This document shows, piece by piece, positions 43,702 to 53,470 of a DNA stretch of 64,000 nt. The DNA lies in the NCBI RefSeq assembly GCF_963545075.1, contig NZ_CAUUHX010000001.1, forward strand, positions 17,290 to 81,289, in the 5' to 3' direction. Below the pieces are notes generated by a model that saw nothing but the letters and a program-made list of their open reading frames with translations, had not been told where the DNA came from and ran no database searches. Within the stretch, counting starts at the first letter, position 1. Each line of letters begins with the position of its first letter. Made by a program: the position numbers and the translations under genes. The DNA comes from Granulicatella sp963545075. Its GTDB lineage: Bacteria > Bacillota > Bacilli > Lactobacillales > Aerococcaceae.

Positions 43702-43758
43702 CCCAATATATTGTGTTTGTAAAAATAAAACAAAAAATTTAAGCACAATATATTGTAT
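43702..43758 (+). promoter_or_regulatory. Two NrdR boxes before nrdH
   Basis: CCCAATATATTGTGTT (43702-43717) and CACAATATATTGTAT (43744-43758) share the AATATATTGT core typical of NrdR boxes. The cores start at 43705 and 43747, 42 bases apart, an integral four helical turns. The second overlaps the -35 box at 43753. NrdR is the dATP/ATP-sensing repressor of ribonucleotide reductase genes. Confidence 0.75.
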
Positions 43759-43781
43759 TTCATTCTAATATGAGGTATGAT
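43753..43781 (+). promoter_or_regulatory. Promoter of nrdH
   Basis: TTGTAT, 17-base spacer, TATGAT. The -35 overlaps the second NrdR box, which is the arrangement expected for repression. Confidence 0.75.
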
Positions 43782-43814
43782 ACTACCTGTATGAAACAAA
43801 AGGGAGAGATGTTT

Positions 43815-44051
43815 ATGTCAAATCGTCAAATTACACTATATTCAAAACCAAATTGTATGCAATGTAACTTTACTAAACAATTTTTCGAGGATAATCAAGT
43901 ACCATTTGTGATTAAAGATGTGTTTGAATCAGAGGAAGCTTTAGAAGAAGTGAAAGCTTTAGGATTCCAATCATTACCAGTTGTAGTTGCAGATGGAATT
44001 GAACCTTTCTTCGGTTTCCGTCCAGATATCTTAGAACAACTAGTTGGGTAA
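43815..44051 (+). CDS. nrdH: Glutaredoxin-like protein NrdH
   Basis: NrdH is a small thioredoxin-fold electron donor for class Ib ribonucleotide reductase. The 78 residues contain the redox motif CMQC (about 14-17, after YSKPN) and the conserved QSLPVVV cis-Pro and GFRPD segments. ATG 43815 is chosen from SD AGGGAGAG; earlier in-frame ATGs are closer to or before the SD. The gene stands alone between a small membrane protein and rexB, without nrdI, nrdE or nrdF, yet has two NrdR boxes. A terminator follows. Confidence 0.88.
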   Translation: MSNRQITLYSKPNCMQCNFTKQFFEDNQVPFVIKDVFESEEALEEVKALGFQSLPVVVADGIEPFFGFRPDILEQLVG

Positions 44052-44071
44052 ATTTTAATAACTAAATTTAT

Positions 44072-44120
44072 AAAAACGATTTTTCTATTGTAGCTTTCTA
44101 CTACGTAGAAAAATCGTTTT
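44072..44120 (+). terminator. Terminator after nrdH
   Basis: AAAACGATTTTTCTA pairs with TAGAAAAATCGTTTT, followed by ATTTTT. Confidence 0.85.
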
Positions 44121-44184
44121 ATTTTTGTTTACAAATTCATTGTTCTATGGTTAAGTTAAAGAGAATAAACGATTGGAGGTTCTT

Positions 44185-47100
44185 ATGAGTTTCGAAGTCA
44201 TCTTAACAAAAGAAACAAGTGCGAAAGTTTCGCAAATTGCTACTAAAATTGCAGATTGGTTAAAACAATCTAGCAATAATCAAGTGATTTATCTAGTTCC
44301 GGATCATATTAAATTTTCTGCAGAATTAGAAATGATTCAAGAAGTGGGTCAATTATTACAGCAACCGAAGAATTCTTATGCTGTTACAAAGCTTCAAGTG
44401 TATAGTTTTAAACGTTTAGCATGGTATTTTTTAAGAGATCATGCTGCATTGCAACGTCCTTCATTATCCAAAGTTGGAATTTGTATGATTTTACAAAAAA
44501 TCTTATCCGAATATCAAGATGAATTAGTACTTTTTAATAAAGAATCTCGTCATAAAGGATTTATTGAACGTTTATCTGCTGTCATGCAAGAATTTCGTTT
44601 AGGTGGAATTGAAGTAGAGGACTTCTCAGAGTGGTTTGAACAAGATTCTTATGAAGAAATTGACCAACGTTTAAAAGAATTTGGCATCATTTATAAACAT
44701 TATTTAGAATATTTAAAACAAGATTTTGTTCAATCAGAAGATTTATTACGGATATTAGCGCAAGAAATTTCATCTATGGATTTATCAAATACTTATGTTG
44801 TCATTGATCAATCGTACCACTTAAATGCGATGGAATTAGAAGTAATTGATGCTTTAGTGAAATCATCCGGAGGAGTAGAGTTTTATACGACTGCAACAAC
44901 TGATGCCTTTAAACCAAAAGAAACGCTAGAATCTGGGTTATTTGACTCCAATCGCCAATTAATTTCTCGCTTATTAAATTGGTTAATGATTGATGAAAGT
45001 AAACCTGTTTTAAAAGAATTAAAAGAGACCAATACGACTTATCATCCTGACTTTTTAGAACTTGAGCAATATTGGTTAGAAACAAGTGGTGGTCTTGAAA
45101 GTTCTTCTGAATTTTCATATAAGAAAATCGATGCGTTACAATGGATTACTTATGAAGATGAACGACAAGAAATCCAAGAAACATTAGCAACGATTAAATC
45201 ATTAGTCGATAGCGATAACTATCGTTACCAAGATATTCAAATTTTATCCAGAAATTTAGAAGAACAACAAACATTATTACAGCCTTTATTAGAAACGTAC
45301 CAAATTCCGTATTTCATGGATTTATCCGATACAATGGAGCATCATCCACTCATTCAAGTGCTAGACGCTATTTTTACTATCCAGAAGCATTTTTGGCGTT
45401 ATCATGACATAATGAACCTTCTAAGAAGTGAATATTGTTTCTGGCCTCTAAATCGAGCAAATATAGAGAGTAAGGAAGATGAGGAAGAGGCTTTAAGAGA
45501 AGCACTGATTCATTATCGTCAAAAATTAGATGAAACAGAAACAATTATACTAGCACAAGGCTATGAAGGAAAAGATTGGATTTCAAGTAAAACGTGGAAT
45601 TATCAACTTGAAAATATTGATGAAGATAGCTTAAGTAGCAGAGAAGTGTTAGTAAATCAACAGTTAACACAAGCACAAGAACTACGAGAGCAAATCGTCT
45701 CTTTATTAGAACCATTTTATAAGAAGTTAGATAAAGTTGAGACAACAAAAGAAGCTATTACTCTCCTATATCAATTATTAGAAAAAATTGGAGTAACAGA
45801 TGCATTCCTATACTGGAGAAATCATGCTGCCAATATGGGAGACATTCAAACAGCTCGTAGACAAGATCAAGTATGGAATGAATTTCTAAAATTATTAGAG
45901 GAGTATGTTTATATATTTGGAGATGAACCATTTGATTGGGAAATATTCCAATTATTATTACATACAGGATTCGAACATACACACTATAATATGGCTCCAT
46001 CTACGTTAGACCAATTAACGTGTACGGGGATTGATTCTGTGCGTTATTCTCCTAAAAAGGTTACATTTGTTATTGGATTATCTCAAGGAGTCCTTCCTAG
46101 AATGGAAGAGGAGAGTGGTTTAATCACCGATGAAGAAAGAGAATATTTATTAAGTAGATTAGATAGTGGACGTTTCTTACATCCAACAACGATTCAAAAA
46201 CAATCTGTAGAGCCATTTTTATTTTATAAAGTATTAACTTCCGCAACTGAAAAGTTATATTTATCCATGCATCATACGGATAAAGGTGCTAAATTAAAAC
46301 CATCTAGCTTTGTAGAACGTATTTTAAATAAATTTGAGATTAATATCCAGGATGGAAATCTAAACCAACAAGAACGTTTTGAACAGGGCGACTTTGTAAC
46401 GATTCATGAATTATTTACAACGTTACTACAAAAACTACGTCAATATAAGTTCTCAAAAGAAGAAGATATCCCATCTATTTGGCTTACTTTACCACATTTA
46501 TTAAGACAGGATAAAGATTTCCAAAATCAGTACCATACATTAGTAGATAGTGTATTCCATTTAAATATTGCCAAGCAATTACCAAAAGAATTAGCTGCTG
46601 AACTATATGGAAATCATTTATACTTATCGACTTCTCAAGTGGAAACATTTTATAAAGATCCATTTAGTCATTTCTTACAATATGGTTTAAATTTAAGAGA
46701 ACGTAGAGAGTTCGAGTTAACAGCTGCTGGATCTGGCGAATACTTCCATGAAACATTTGACCAGTTTATTCGTAAAGTTCATGAATTACAACTAGATATT
46801 CGTTCTATTGATAAAACAACAACTGAAACATTATTAAAAGAAATTTTTGATTCTATGAATGAAGATGCAAGATTCCAAATTTTAAACTCATCTCCTAGAA
46901 TGAATTGGACAAAAGTGCTACTACAAGATACGATTCGACAAACATTAGCTGCAGCATTAATGCAATTGCAACAATTACAAGTAACACCATGGAAAACAGA
47001 AGTCGTTTTTGGTGCAAAATCTGATAAGAAAATTGAAATTCCATTAAATGATACACAGTCTTTATTTATTCGTGGGAAAATTGACCGTATTGACCTTTTA

Positions 47101-47754
47101 GAAACTGAAAAAGGGTATCATTTAGGAATAGTTGATTATAAGTCTTCAGCTCAAAAATTTGATATTAATCGATTACGTTACGGGATTCAATTACAACTTT
47201 TAACGTATTTATCAGTTGCTAGAAATATTGTGTCTGATCAATTTAATAAAGCAGTGACTCCATATGGTGGATTATATATGCATGTTTTCCAACCAAGTTT
47301 TAATGCAAAAGATATTAAAGCAGATGCAGATTTTGAAGAAACTCGTTTGAAAAAATATAAATTATCAGGTTTATTAACGAATGATTTAGGAGTTCTGCAA
47401 CAAGTTCAACCTGATTTTGAAACGGGAGACTCTATTGTATTACCATTTGGAGTAAAGAAAGATGGAGAATACAAGGCAACTAGCCAAGTCTATGCTCCTG
47501 ATGACATCAATTTATTAATGGATTTTGCTTTCTATCAATTGAAAACTGCTGGAGAAAAGATTTTAAATGGAGAAAATCAACTTGCTCCTTTTGATGAATT
47601 AAAAGAATATGCTGATTCAGTGAATGGAAAATTCAGTGCAATAGCAATGTTTGATGCAACCAATCCAGAAAATAATTATCAATTTTTAACAAAAATGCCT
47701 CTTCAAGAAAACTTAACTTGGATGAGAGAGAAACTAAACGGAAAGGAGGCGTAA
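44185..47754 (+). CDS. rexB: ATP-dependent nuclease subunit B (RexB/AddB)
   Basis: Subunit B of the RexAB/AddAB helicase-nuclease for double-strand break repair, 1189 residues. A C-terminal PD-(D/E)XK nuclease domain is present, with the core GIVDYKSS at about 980. The N terminus lacks the Walker A motif that B. subtilis AddB carries, which is the RexB form known from streptococci and lactococci. I also see no four-Cys iron-sulphur cluster pattern. ATG 44185 follows SD TTGGAGG. rexA starts 3 bases after its stop, so the pair is coupled. Confidence 0.92.
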   Translation: MSFEVILTKETSAKVSQIATKIADWLKQSSNNQVIYLVPDHIKFSAELEMIQEVGQLLQQPKNSYAVTKLQVYSFKRLAWYFLRDHAALQRPSLSKVGICMILQKILSEYQDELVLFNKESRHKGFIERLSAVMQEFRLGGIEVEDFSEWFEQDSYEEIDQRLKEFGIIYKHYLEYLKQDFVQSEDLLRILAQEISSMDLSNTYVVIDQSYHLNAMELEVIDALVKSSGGVEFYTTATTDAFKPKETLESGLFDSNRQLISRLLNWLMIDESKPVLKELKETNTTYHPDFLELEQYWLETSGGLESSSEFSYKKIDALQWITYEDERQEIQETLATIKSLVDSDNYRYQDIQILSRNLEEQQTLLQPLLETYQIPYFMDLSDTMEHHPLIQVLDAIFTIQKHFWRYHDIMNLLRSEYCFWPLNRANIESKEDEEEALREALIHYRQKLDETETIILAQGYEGKDWISSKTWNYQLENIDEDSLSSREVLVNQQLTQAQELREQIVSLLEPFYKKLDKVETTKEAITLLYQLLEKIGVTDAFLYWRNHAANMGDIQTARRQDQVWNEFLKLLEEYVYIFGDEPFDWEIFQLLLHTGFEHTHYNMAPSTLDQLTCTGIDSVRYSPKKVTFVIGLSQGVLPRMEEESGLITDEEREYLLSRLDSGRFLHPTTIQKQSVEPFLFYKVLTSATEKLYLSMHHTDKGAKLKPSSFVERILNKFEINIQDGNLNQQERFEQGDFVTIHELFTTLLQKLRQYKFSKEEDIPSIWLTLPHLLRQDKDFQNQYHTLVDSVFHLNIAKQLPKELAAELYGNHLYLSTSQVETFYKDPFSHFLQYGLNLRERREFELTAAGSGEYFHETFDQFIRKVHELQLDIRSIDKTTTETLLKEIFDSMNEDARFQILNSSPRMNWTKVLLQDTIRQTLAAALMQLQQLQVTPWKTEVVFGAKSDKKIEIPLNDTQSLFIRGKIDRIDLLETEKGYHLGIVDYKSSAQKFDINRLRYGIQLQLLTYLSVARNIVSDQFNKAVTPYGGLYMHVFQPSFNAKDIKADADFEETRLKKYKLSGLLTNDLGVLQQVQPDFETGDSIVLPFGVKKDGEYKATSQVYAPDDINLLMDFAFYQLKTAGEKILNGENQLAPFDELKEYADSVNGKFSAIAMFDATNPENNYQFLTKMPLQENLTWMREKLNGKEA

Positions 47755-47757
47755 TAG

Positions 47758-50700
47758 ATGATACCAGTAAAACCAGAGGGAGTACAAGCAACTCCTGAAC
47801 AATGGCAAGCAATTTGGCAAAGAGGGGATAATTTATTAGTGTCTGCTTCTGCCGGATCAGGAAAAACAAAAGTATTAGTTGACCGTATTATGGGATATAT
47901 CGAAGATGGTGTGAATATTGATTCTTTATTAATCGTGACTTTTACAGAAGCCGCGGCTAAAGAGATGAAAGAACGTTTACGTACAAATTTAGAAAAAGCC
48001 ATAACAAAAGAAACAGATCTTGCTAAGAAACATATGTATGTCAAACAACTAAGTTTATTACCAAATGCAACGATTTCTACCATTCATAGTTTCTGTATGA
48101 AAGTCATTCGTCGTTATTTTTATTTAAGTCAATTAGACCCTGTCTTTTCACTATTAAATGAAGTGGAAGGGACTTTATTAAAGGAAAAAGTATGGAGAAA
48201 CATACAGGATGAATTATTAGAAGAACATTCTTGGATGGATGGATTAATGCGCTATTTTTCTAGTGACCGTAATGATGATGGATTTACTACATTAGTCTAC
48301 CAACTATATGATTTTTCACGTTCAAAACCAAATCCCAAACAATGGATTTCTTCTTTGGCAGATTTATATGAAACAAAGGATAACTATGGCGAAATTCCGA
48401 TTATTAAGGATCAATTTGTTCCTTATATTCGAGAAGAATTAAAATATTTAGTTTCTGCCTATGATGAATTACTGAAATTAGCTGAACTAACCGAATTTAT
48501 GAAATGTAAAGATGTGGTTGAAGCTGATGCACAACAAATTCAAGAAGTGTACGGAGCATTTGAAAGTGGGAATTATACTGCAGCCTATACATTAGCACAA
48601 GAGGTAAAATTTGACCGTTTTCCAACTGTTCCTAAAAAAGATGAAACAACGGATAGAGAAGCCGTTCAGGCCATTAAACGGAAAAGAGATAGCTTAAAGA
48701 AACATTGGGAAGATCAAGTATTAGCAACTGTATTCTTCGAATCACCTGAAGTTCAAATGAAGCATTTAAGAAATATTTATCCAATGATGTTGCATTTATC
48801 TCAAGTTGTCTTGAAATTCTATGAAGCTTTCCAATTAGAAAAGAAAACATCTAATAAAATTGATTTTTCTGACTTAGAACATGATACATTATCCATTCTT
48901 TCTACTGAAAAAAATGGAGTTCTAATTGCTAAAAAATATTATCAAGAACTATTTACCGAAGTTTTAATTGATGAATACCAAGACGTAAACCGTGTTCAAG
49001 AAGCAATTTTAACAAGTGTGGCTAAAGAGAATAATCTCTTCATGGTAGGAGACGTGAAACAATCGATTTATGCCTTCCGTTTAGCAGATCCGTCTTTATT
49101 TAGAGATAAATATGAAGCCTATGCAGATGAAAATGGCGGTAAACGAATTATTTTAGCTGAAAACTTCCGTTCTAGAGATCAAGTATTGTCCTTTACCAAC
49201 TTAATTTTTAGACAAATTATGGACCATGAATTAGGTCAAATTGACTATGATGATGATGCCGCTCTAAAAACTGGAAACTTGAATTATTCAGAGGATACGG
49301 ATAAATTTAGCGAATGCTATATCATTCAAAATTCTAATTTGAATGATGAGGAAGAAGAAACATCTGAACTAGAGACAGAAAGTATGATTGATAATTCAGC
49401 AGCTGCGGAAGTTCATTTTATTGCAGGTAAGATTAAAGAAATGATGGCAAATCAATTCGAAATCATGCATGAAGAAAGTACAAAGGATAATCCGAAAAAA
49501 CGACCAATACAATATAAAGATATCGTTATTTTAGCGCCAACAAAAGCCAATAATGGATTAATTGAGGAAATCTTTACGCAATATCAAATTCCTGTTTTAG
49601 TCCAAAAGAATCTTCAATATTTTAAACGAACAGAAATTGCGATTATGATGTCAGCGTTAAAAATTATTGATAATCCTACTCAAGATATTCCATTTGTAGC
49701 CGTATTACGTTCCGGAATCGTTGGATTAGATGAAATAGATCTTGCTCATATTCGTAAACACAATAAATCTTGTTCGTTTTATGATGCTTGCGTTCAATTT
49801 GTGGAGCATTTTAAACTAGAAGAAGTAAATTATTATGATAGTGCTCAACAACAGCAATTAAAAGACCGTGTACAAGTATTTTTAGCACAATTAGAATCTT
49901 GGAGAGATATTGCGAATCATCAATCCATCAGTACGCTTATTTGGCAAATTTATATGGATACGAACTATTTAACATATGTACATGGGCAATCTGTGGGACA
50001 GCAACGTGTCTTGAATTTACATACCTTGTATAAATATGCTAAAGATTTCGAAGATTCTAGCTTTAAAGGTTTACGTAATTTTGTTCGATTTATTCAGCAA
50101 ATGCAGCATAAAAAACAAGATTTAGAAGAACCTACTCAAATTTCTGATGAAGAAGATGCAGTACGTGTCATGACGATTCATGCTAGTAAGGGATTAGAAT
50201 ATCCAGTTGTATTTTTAATGAACGCTGGAAAGAAATTTAACCAGCAAGATATTCGCCAACAAGCCATTCGTAGTGATGAATTAGGAGTAGGTGTTAAATA
50301 TTTACAACTTCCTCAAAGAATTCAATATACAACCATTCCATATGTTATGGCTTATAAAGCAGAGAAAAATAAATTACTATCTGAAGAAATGAGAAAATTG
50401 TACGTAGCAATGACTCGTGCACGTGAAAAACTCATTATTGTCGGTTCTTTAAAAGATTTTGAAAAATTTAAAGAAGAACATTCTATGATCGATGATTTGA
50501 ATGAAGAAGTATTACCATTTGCTCTTCGTTATCATGTTGATAATTATTTAACTTGGATTTTAATGGCCACATTTAGAAAGCAGGATAAAGTTCCATTCCA
50601 TCAAGAAGTGATTGAATTTGAACAAATTAAAAAGAATGCGCTCAATTGGATACAAGAAACTGAAATAGCTTCAATAAATGAAGAAGAGTGGTTACAAAAG

Positions 50701-51489
50701 CAAGCAGTAGGGAATACAGTTAAAAATCTTCCAAAACTACTAGAAGAATTAAAACAAACGTATCCTTATTTATTAGCATCTACAACTGCAAGTTATCAGA
50801 GTGTATCTGAAATTAAACGGATGAATGAAGAACCAGATGTAAAACAATTACCACATTTAGAAGAACAAACTCAACAAACAGAAAAAACTGTGCAACAATA
50901 TGTTTATTTAACGTCTGAATTAGCAAAACCAAGCTTTATTGAAAGTAAACAAAAAGTTTCTGCTGCAGAACGTGGAAGCGGTTTACATTTATTAATGCAA
51001 AAATTAGACTTAACGAAGGAAATTACTCCTGAATTCATTCAAGAAACGATTCAACAATTAGTTGAGACACAATTTTTAGAAAAAGAAGTTGCTGCAGTAA
51101 TTCCAGTTGACCAAGTTAATCATTTCTTCCAAAGTGAATTTGGACAATGGATACAGGAACATCAAGCATTATTAAACCGTGAACAAGCATTTTCACATGT
51201 TGTAACAGCAAAACGTATCTTTAAGCATTTACCAGATAATGAAGATTCGATGTTAATTCACGGGATTATCGACGGATTTGTGGAATTAGACGATGAGATT
51301 ATTTTATTTGATTATAAGACGGATCATGTGGTTCCGACACAAAAAGGAATACAGAAAGTCGTTGATAAGTATAAACAGCAATTGAATTTATATGCTGAAG
51401 CATTAGAAACCAGTTATCAAAAGAAAGTTACAAAACGTATGTTATGTTTATTGTCGATTGGACAATCCATTGATATTACTAATGTTTAA
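47758..51489 (+). CDS. rexA: ATP-dependent helicase/nuclease subunit A (RexA/AddA)
   Basis: UvrD-like helicase and nuclease subunit, 1243 residues. Walker A is SASAGSGKT (29-37). Further superfamily 1 motifs are TFTEAAAKEMKERL, DEYQDVNRVQEAIL, GDVKQSIYAFRLADP, RVMTIHASKGLEYPVVF and YVAMTRAREKL. The C-terminal nuclease domain has LIHGIIDGFVE and LFDYKTD (about 1190). With RexB it processes broken ends until it meets a Chi sequence. The 47758 ATG lies right behind the rexB stop. It ends in a terminator. Confidence 0.95.
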   Translation: MIPVKPEGVQATPEQWQAIWQRGDNLLVSASAGSGKTKVLVDRIMGYIEDGVNIDSLLIVTFTEAAAKEMKERLRTNLEKAITKETDLAKKHMYVKQLSLLPNATISTIHSFCMKVIRRYFYLSQLDPVFSLLNEVEGTLLKEKVWRNIQDELLEEHSWMDGLMRYFSSDRNDDGFTTLVYQLYDFSRSKPNPKQWISSLADLYETKDNYGEIPIIKDQFVPYIREELKYLVSAYDELLKLAELTEFMKCKDVVEADAQQIQEVYGAFESGNYTAAYTLAQEVKFDRFPTVPKKDETTDREAVQAIKRKRDSLKKHWEDQVLATVFFESPEVQMKHLRNIYPMMLHLSQVVLKFYEAFQLEKKTSNKIDFSDLEHDTLSILSTEKNGVLIAKKYYQELFTEVLIDEYQDVNRVQEAILTSVAKENNLFMVGDVKQSIYAFRLADPSLFRDKYEAYADENGGKRIILAENFRSRDQVLSFTNLIFRQIMDHELGQIDYDDDAALKTGNLNYSEDTDKFSECYIIQNSNLNDEEEETSELETESMIDNSAAAEVHFIAGKIKEMMANQFEIMHEESTKDNPKKRPIQYKDIVILAPTKANNGLIEEIFTQYQIPVLVQKNLQYFKRTEIAIMMSALKIIDNPTQDIPFVAVLRSGIVGLDEIDLAHIRKHNKSCSFYDACVQFVEHFKLEEVNYYDSAQQQQLKDRVQVFLAQLESWRDIANHQSISTLIWQIYMDTNYLTYVHGQSVGQQRVLNLHTLYKYAKDFEDSSFKGLRNFVRFIQQMQHKKQDLEEPTQISDEEDAVRVMTIHASKGLEYPVVFLMNAGKKFNQQDIRQQAIRSDELGVGVKYLQLPQRIQYTTIPYVMAYKAEKNKLLSEEMRKLYVAMTRAREKLIIVGSLKDFEKFKEEHSMIDDLNEEVLPFALRYHVDNYLTWILMATFRKQDKVPFHQEVIEFEQIKKNALNWIQETEIASINEEEWLQKQAVGNTVKNLPKLLEELKQTYPYLLASTTASYQSVSEIKRMNEEPDVKQLPHLEEQTQQTEKTVQQYVYLTSELAKPSFIESKQKVSAAERGSGLHLLMQKLDLTKEITPEFIQETIQQLVETQFLEKEVAAVIPVDQVNHFFQSEFGQWIQEHQALLNREQAFSHVVTAKRIFKHLPDNEDSMLIHGIIDGFVELDDEIILFDYKTDHVVPTQKGIQKVVDKYKQQLNLYAEALETSYQKKVTKRMLCLLSIGQSIDITNV

Positions 51490-51500
51490 TAGATGAAAGA

Positions 51501-51527
51501 AGGACGTTCGTGAGGAGCGTCCTTTTT
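51501..51527 (+). terminator. Terminator after rexA
   Basis: AGGACG pairs with CGTCCT across a short loop, followed by TTTTT. Confidence 0.85.
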
Positions 51528-51624
51528 ATGTTTGTTTAGTTGATGGTGGAGGATTTTTGTTTGTTGGTTTATTTTCAATACGTAACTTTCTTTAATATAT
51601 ATTATGTAAACCTAGATATCGTTC

Positions 51625-51764
51625 GAAATATTCCTTTGTTGTATCAAGCACGCCAGCAGCCAGCTATAAGCTGTCTCATGGCTAAAATTTGAGCCTTGGT
51701 CTCAAATTTTGCTGTAAAAGAATCCTCTGGATTCTTTTACTTTTGATACTACAAAAAATATTTC
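51625..51764 (+). repeat. Structured dispersed repeat, copy f
   Basis: Complete copy in plus orientation about 100 bases after the rexA terminator. The outer arms are GAAATATT/AATATTTC with TTTGT/ACAAA and GTATCAA/TTGATAC. The cores are ACGCCAGCAGCC and GTCTCATGGCTAAA. The second hairpin is CAGC/GCTG, the third has loop GAGCCTTGGTCTC, and the fourth is GTAAAAGAATCC with its complement. Confidence 0.87.
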
Positions 51765-51888
51765 TCACTTTTAACGTTATCCATTAGAACTTTAGGTACG
51801 GTATCCATTATGCTTCACTTTTTACGTTGTAAGTTTCAGTTAAGAACTTCAGCTAATGTATTAAATATTTCTTACTTTTTACGTTATC
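51759..51888 (+). repeat. Three imperfect direct repeats before the yesL-family gene
   Basis: A 20-base unit of the form TTCTYACTTTTTACGTTAT occurs near 51760, 51811 and 51868, spaced about 50-57 bases. The rest of the 51490-52011 gap holds the rexA terminator, copy f, and AT-rich sequence. No gene is seen. Confidence 0.5.
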
Positions 51889-52011
51889 AGTCTAGAATGT
51901 TATCTATTGTGTTTTAATTATGTGATATGAACTTACATACGATAACTTGCTTAAATTTGGGGTTAATCGTATAATGTATTTTGTATTTTATTTGTTAAAG
52001 GATGGTTTTAG

Positions 52012-52626
52012 ATGAAATTTAATGAGGAAAGTCCTTTTTGGCGTTTTGCTACGATGTTAGCGGATTTTATTTTGTTGAACTTATTAGTGATTGTAATTAG
52101 TATTCCTATTGTAACGATTGGGCCTGTGTTGGCGGCTTTGTTGTATACAATGATGAAGTTTTCTGAAAATGAAGATGGTTATTTAGTGAAAACGTTCTGG
52201 AATGAATTGAAACATCTTTTCTTTGTACGAGTTGCTGTTTCTTTAATTTATACAGCAATCATTGGAGCTACAGTATATGTGATTCAATTTTGGTATAGTT
52301 TCCAAAATATTTTTGGAATGATGTTAGCCATTATTTTCTTTTTATTCTTATGTATGACGATCACAGCCATGTTGATTTCATTAGCAAGAACACAGTATTT
52401 TGGTACGATTAAGAGTTATATTCGTGATGGATATTTATTTATTTTTATTTCATTAAAAGAAGCTGTTGCTATTTTAGCTATTCCAGTTATTTTAATTGGT
52501 TTTAGCATTTTCCAAGAAACGGTTTTATATTTCATGGGAATTATCGGGATTTCATTAATGGGATATGCTTTAGCACCATTGTTTCATAAAATGTTTTCAA
52601 AAGTAGAAAAAAAGCATGAAGTTTAA
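52012..52626 (+). CDS. YesL-family membrane protein (DUF624)
   Basis: A 204-residue membrane protein with about five hydrophobic helices and the DUF624 signature: FWRFATMLADFILLN-type first helix, then VTIGPVLAALLY. In Bacillus such proteins are found in carbohydrate-uptake clusters, but here it stands alone. Function unknown. SD is aaaggatgg, with upstream AT-rich sequence. The gene is convergent with phnE and shares a bidirectional terminator. Confidence 0.85.
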   Translation: MKFNEESPFWRFATMLADFILLNLLVIVISIPIVTIGPVLAALLYTMMKFSENEDGYLVKTFWNELKHLFFVRVAVSLIYTAIIGATVYVIQFWYSFQNIFGMMLAIIFFLFLCMTITAMLISLARTQYFGTIKSYIRDGYLFIFISLKEAVAILAIPVILIGFSIFQETVLYFMGIIGISLMGYALAPLFHKMFSKVEKKHEV

Positions 52627-52641
52627 TCCTTCATGCTTTTT
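52609..52641. terminator. Bidirectional terminator between the yesL-family gene and phnE
   Basis: AAAAAGCATGAAG pairs exactly with CTTCATGCTTTTT. The A run and T run serve both directions. Confidence 0.88.
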
Positions 52642-52644
52642 CTT

Positions 52645-53454
52645 TTATCCTCGTGCTAAGTGAGTACGAATTTTCGTTGATAAGAATTCAATAACTAATA
52701 CTAGTACAATTAATCCGCATAGGATAGCCCCTACTTCATGCCATTTATAAGCTGTCATCGCAAAGATTAATGGAGCACCGATACCACCGGCTCCAACCAT
52801 CCCTAATACCGTCGCATCTCTTAAGTTCATATCAAAACGATAAATTACTGTAGAAATGAATGCAGGAATTAATTGTGGTAAGATTCCAAAACGAATTTTT
52901 TGATAGAAATTACATCCGCTAGCATCTAATGATTCCAAAATCTTATAATCTAAGTCTTCAATTGCTTCAATATACAATTTAGAAATCATCCCAATCGATG
53001 CCACAGACATTGTAAGCAACCCTGTAAAAGCTCCAGGACCCGTTACACGAATAAACATTAACCCATAAATTAATGTTGGGACTGTACGAATCGCCATAAT
53101 TGCTGTACGTCCAATAATTGCAACTGGTTTTGGTACGATGTTTGTTGCAGAAATAAATGAAAATGGAATCGCTAAAATTGCACCAACTAATGTTCCTAGA
53201 AAAGCAATTGCAATAGTTTCTAATAATAAATATGGAACACCTTTTGTTGTAAAGTTTAATAATAACGATGTTTCAGGAGTTACAATCCCTTGTAAAATAC
53301 TTTGAGAAATTTGTAATCCATTTTCTGGAATTTTACTTAATTCAATCGTAGATCCAGACCATGCAAAAATGATGATTAATAAGAATAAAACGCCTAATTG
53401 AACAATCCATGTACGAGGAGCTTTTTCATATTGTTTTAATACTGCTTCATTCAT
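52645..53454 (-). CDS. phnE: Phosphonate-type ABC transporter permease, second PhnE
   Basis: Inner membrane permease of a PhnCDE importer, 269 residues. It has about six helices and the binding-protein-dependent transport loop EALDASGCNFYQKIRFGILPQL, here in the family form with RDATVLGMVGAGGIG. It is the last gene of the four-gene operon and pairs with the preceding permease. Two separate PhnE genes are common in Gram-positive bacteria. It ends at a bidirectional terminator. Confidence 0.92.
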   Translation of the reverse strand: MNEAVLKQYEKAPRTWIVQLGVLFLLIIIFAWSGSTIELSKIPENGLQISQSILQGIVTPETSLLLNFTTKGVPYLLLETIAIAFLGTLVGAILAIPFSFISATNIVPKPVAIIGRTAIMAIRTVPTLIYGLMFIRVTGPGAFTGLLTMSVASIGMISKLYIEAIEDLDYKILESLDASGCNFYQKIRFGILPQLIPAFISTVIYRFDMNLRDATVLGMVGAGGIGAPLIFAMTAYKWHEVGAILCGLIVLVLVIEFLSTKIRTHLARG

Positions 53455-53470
53455 GTGTTTAACTCCCCTT

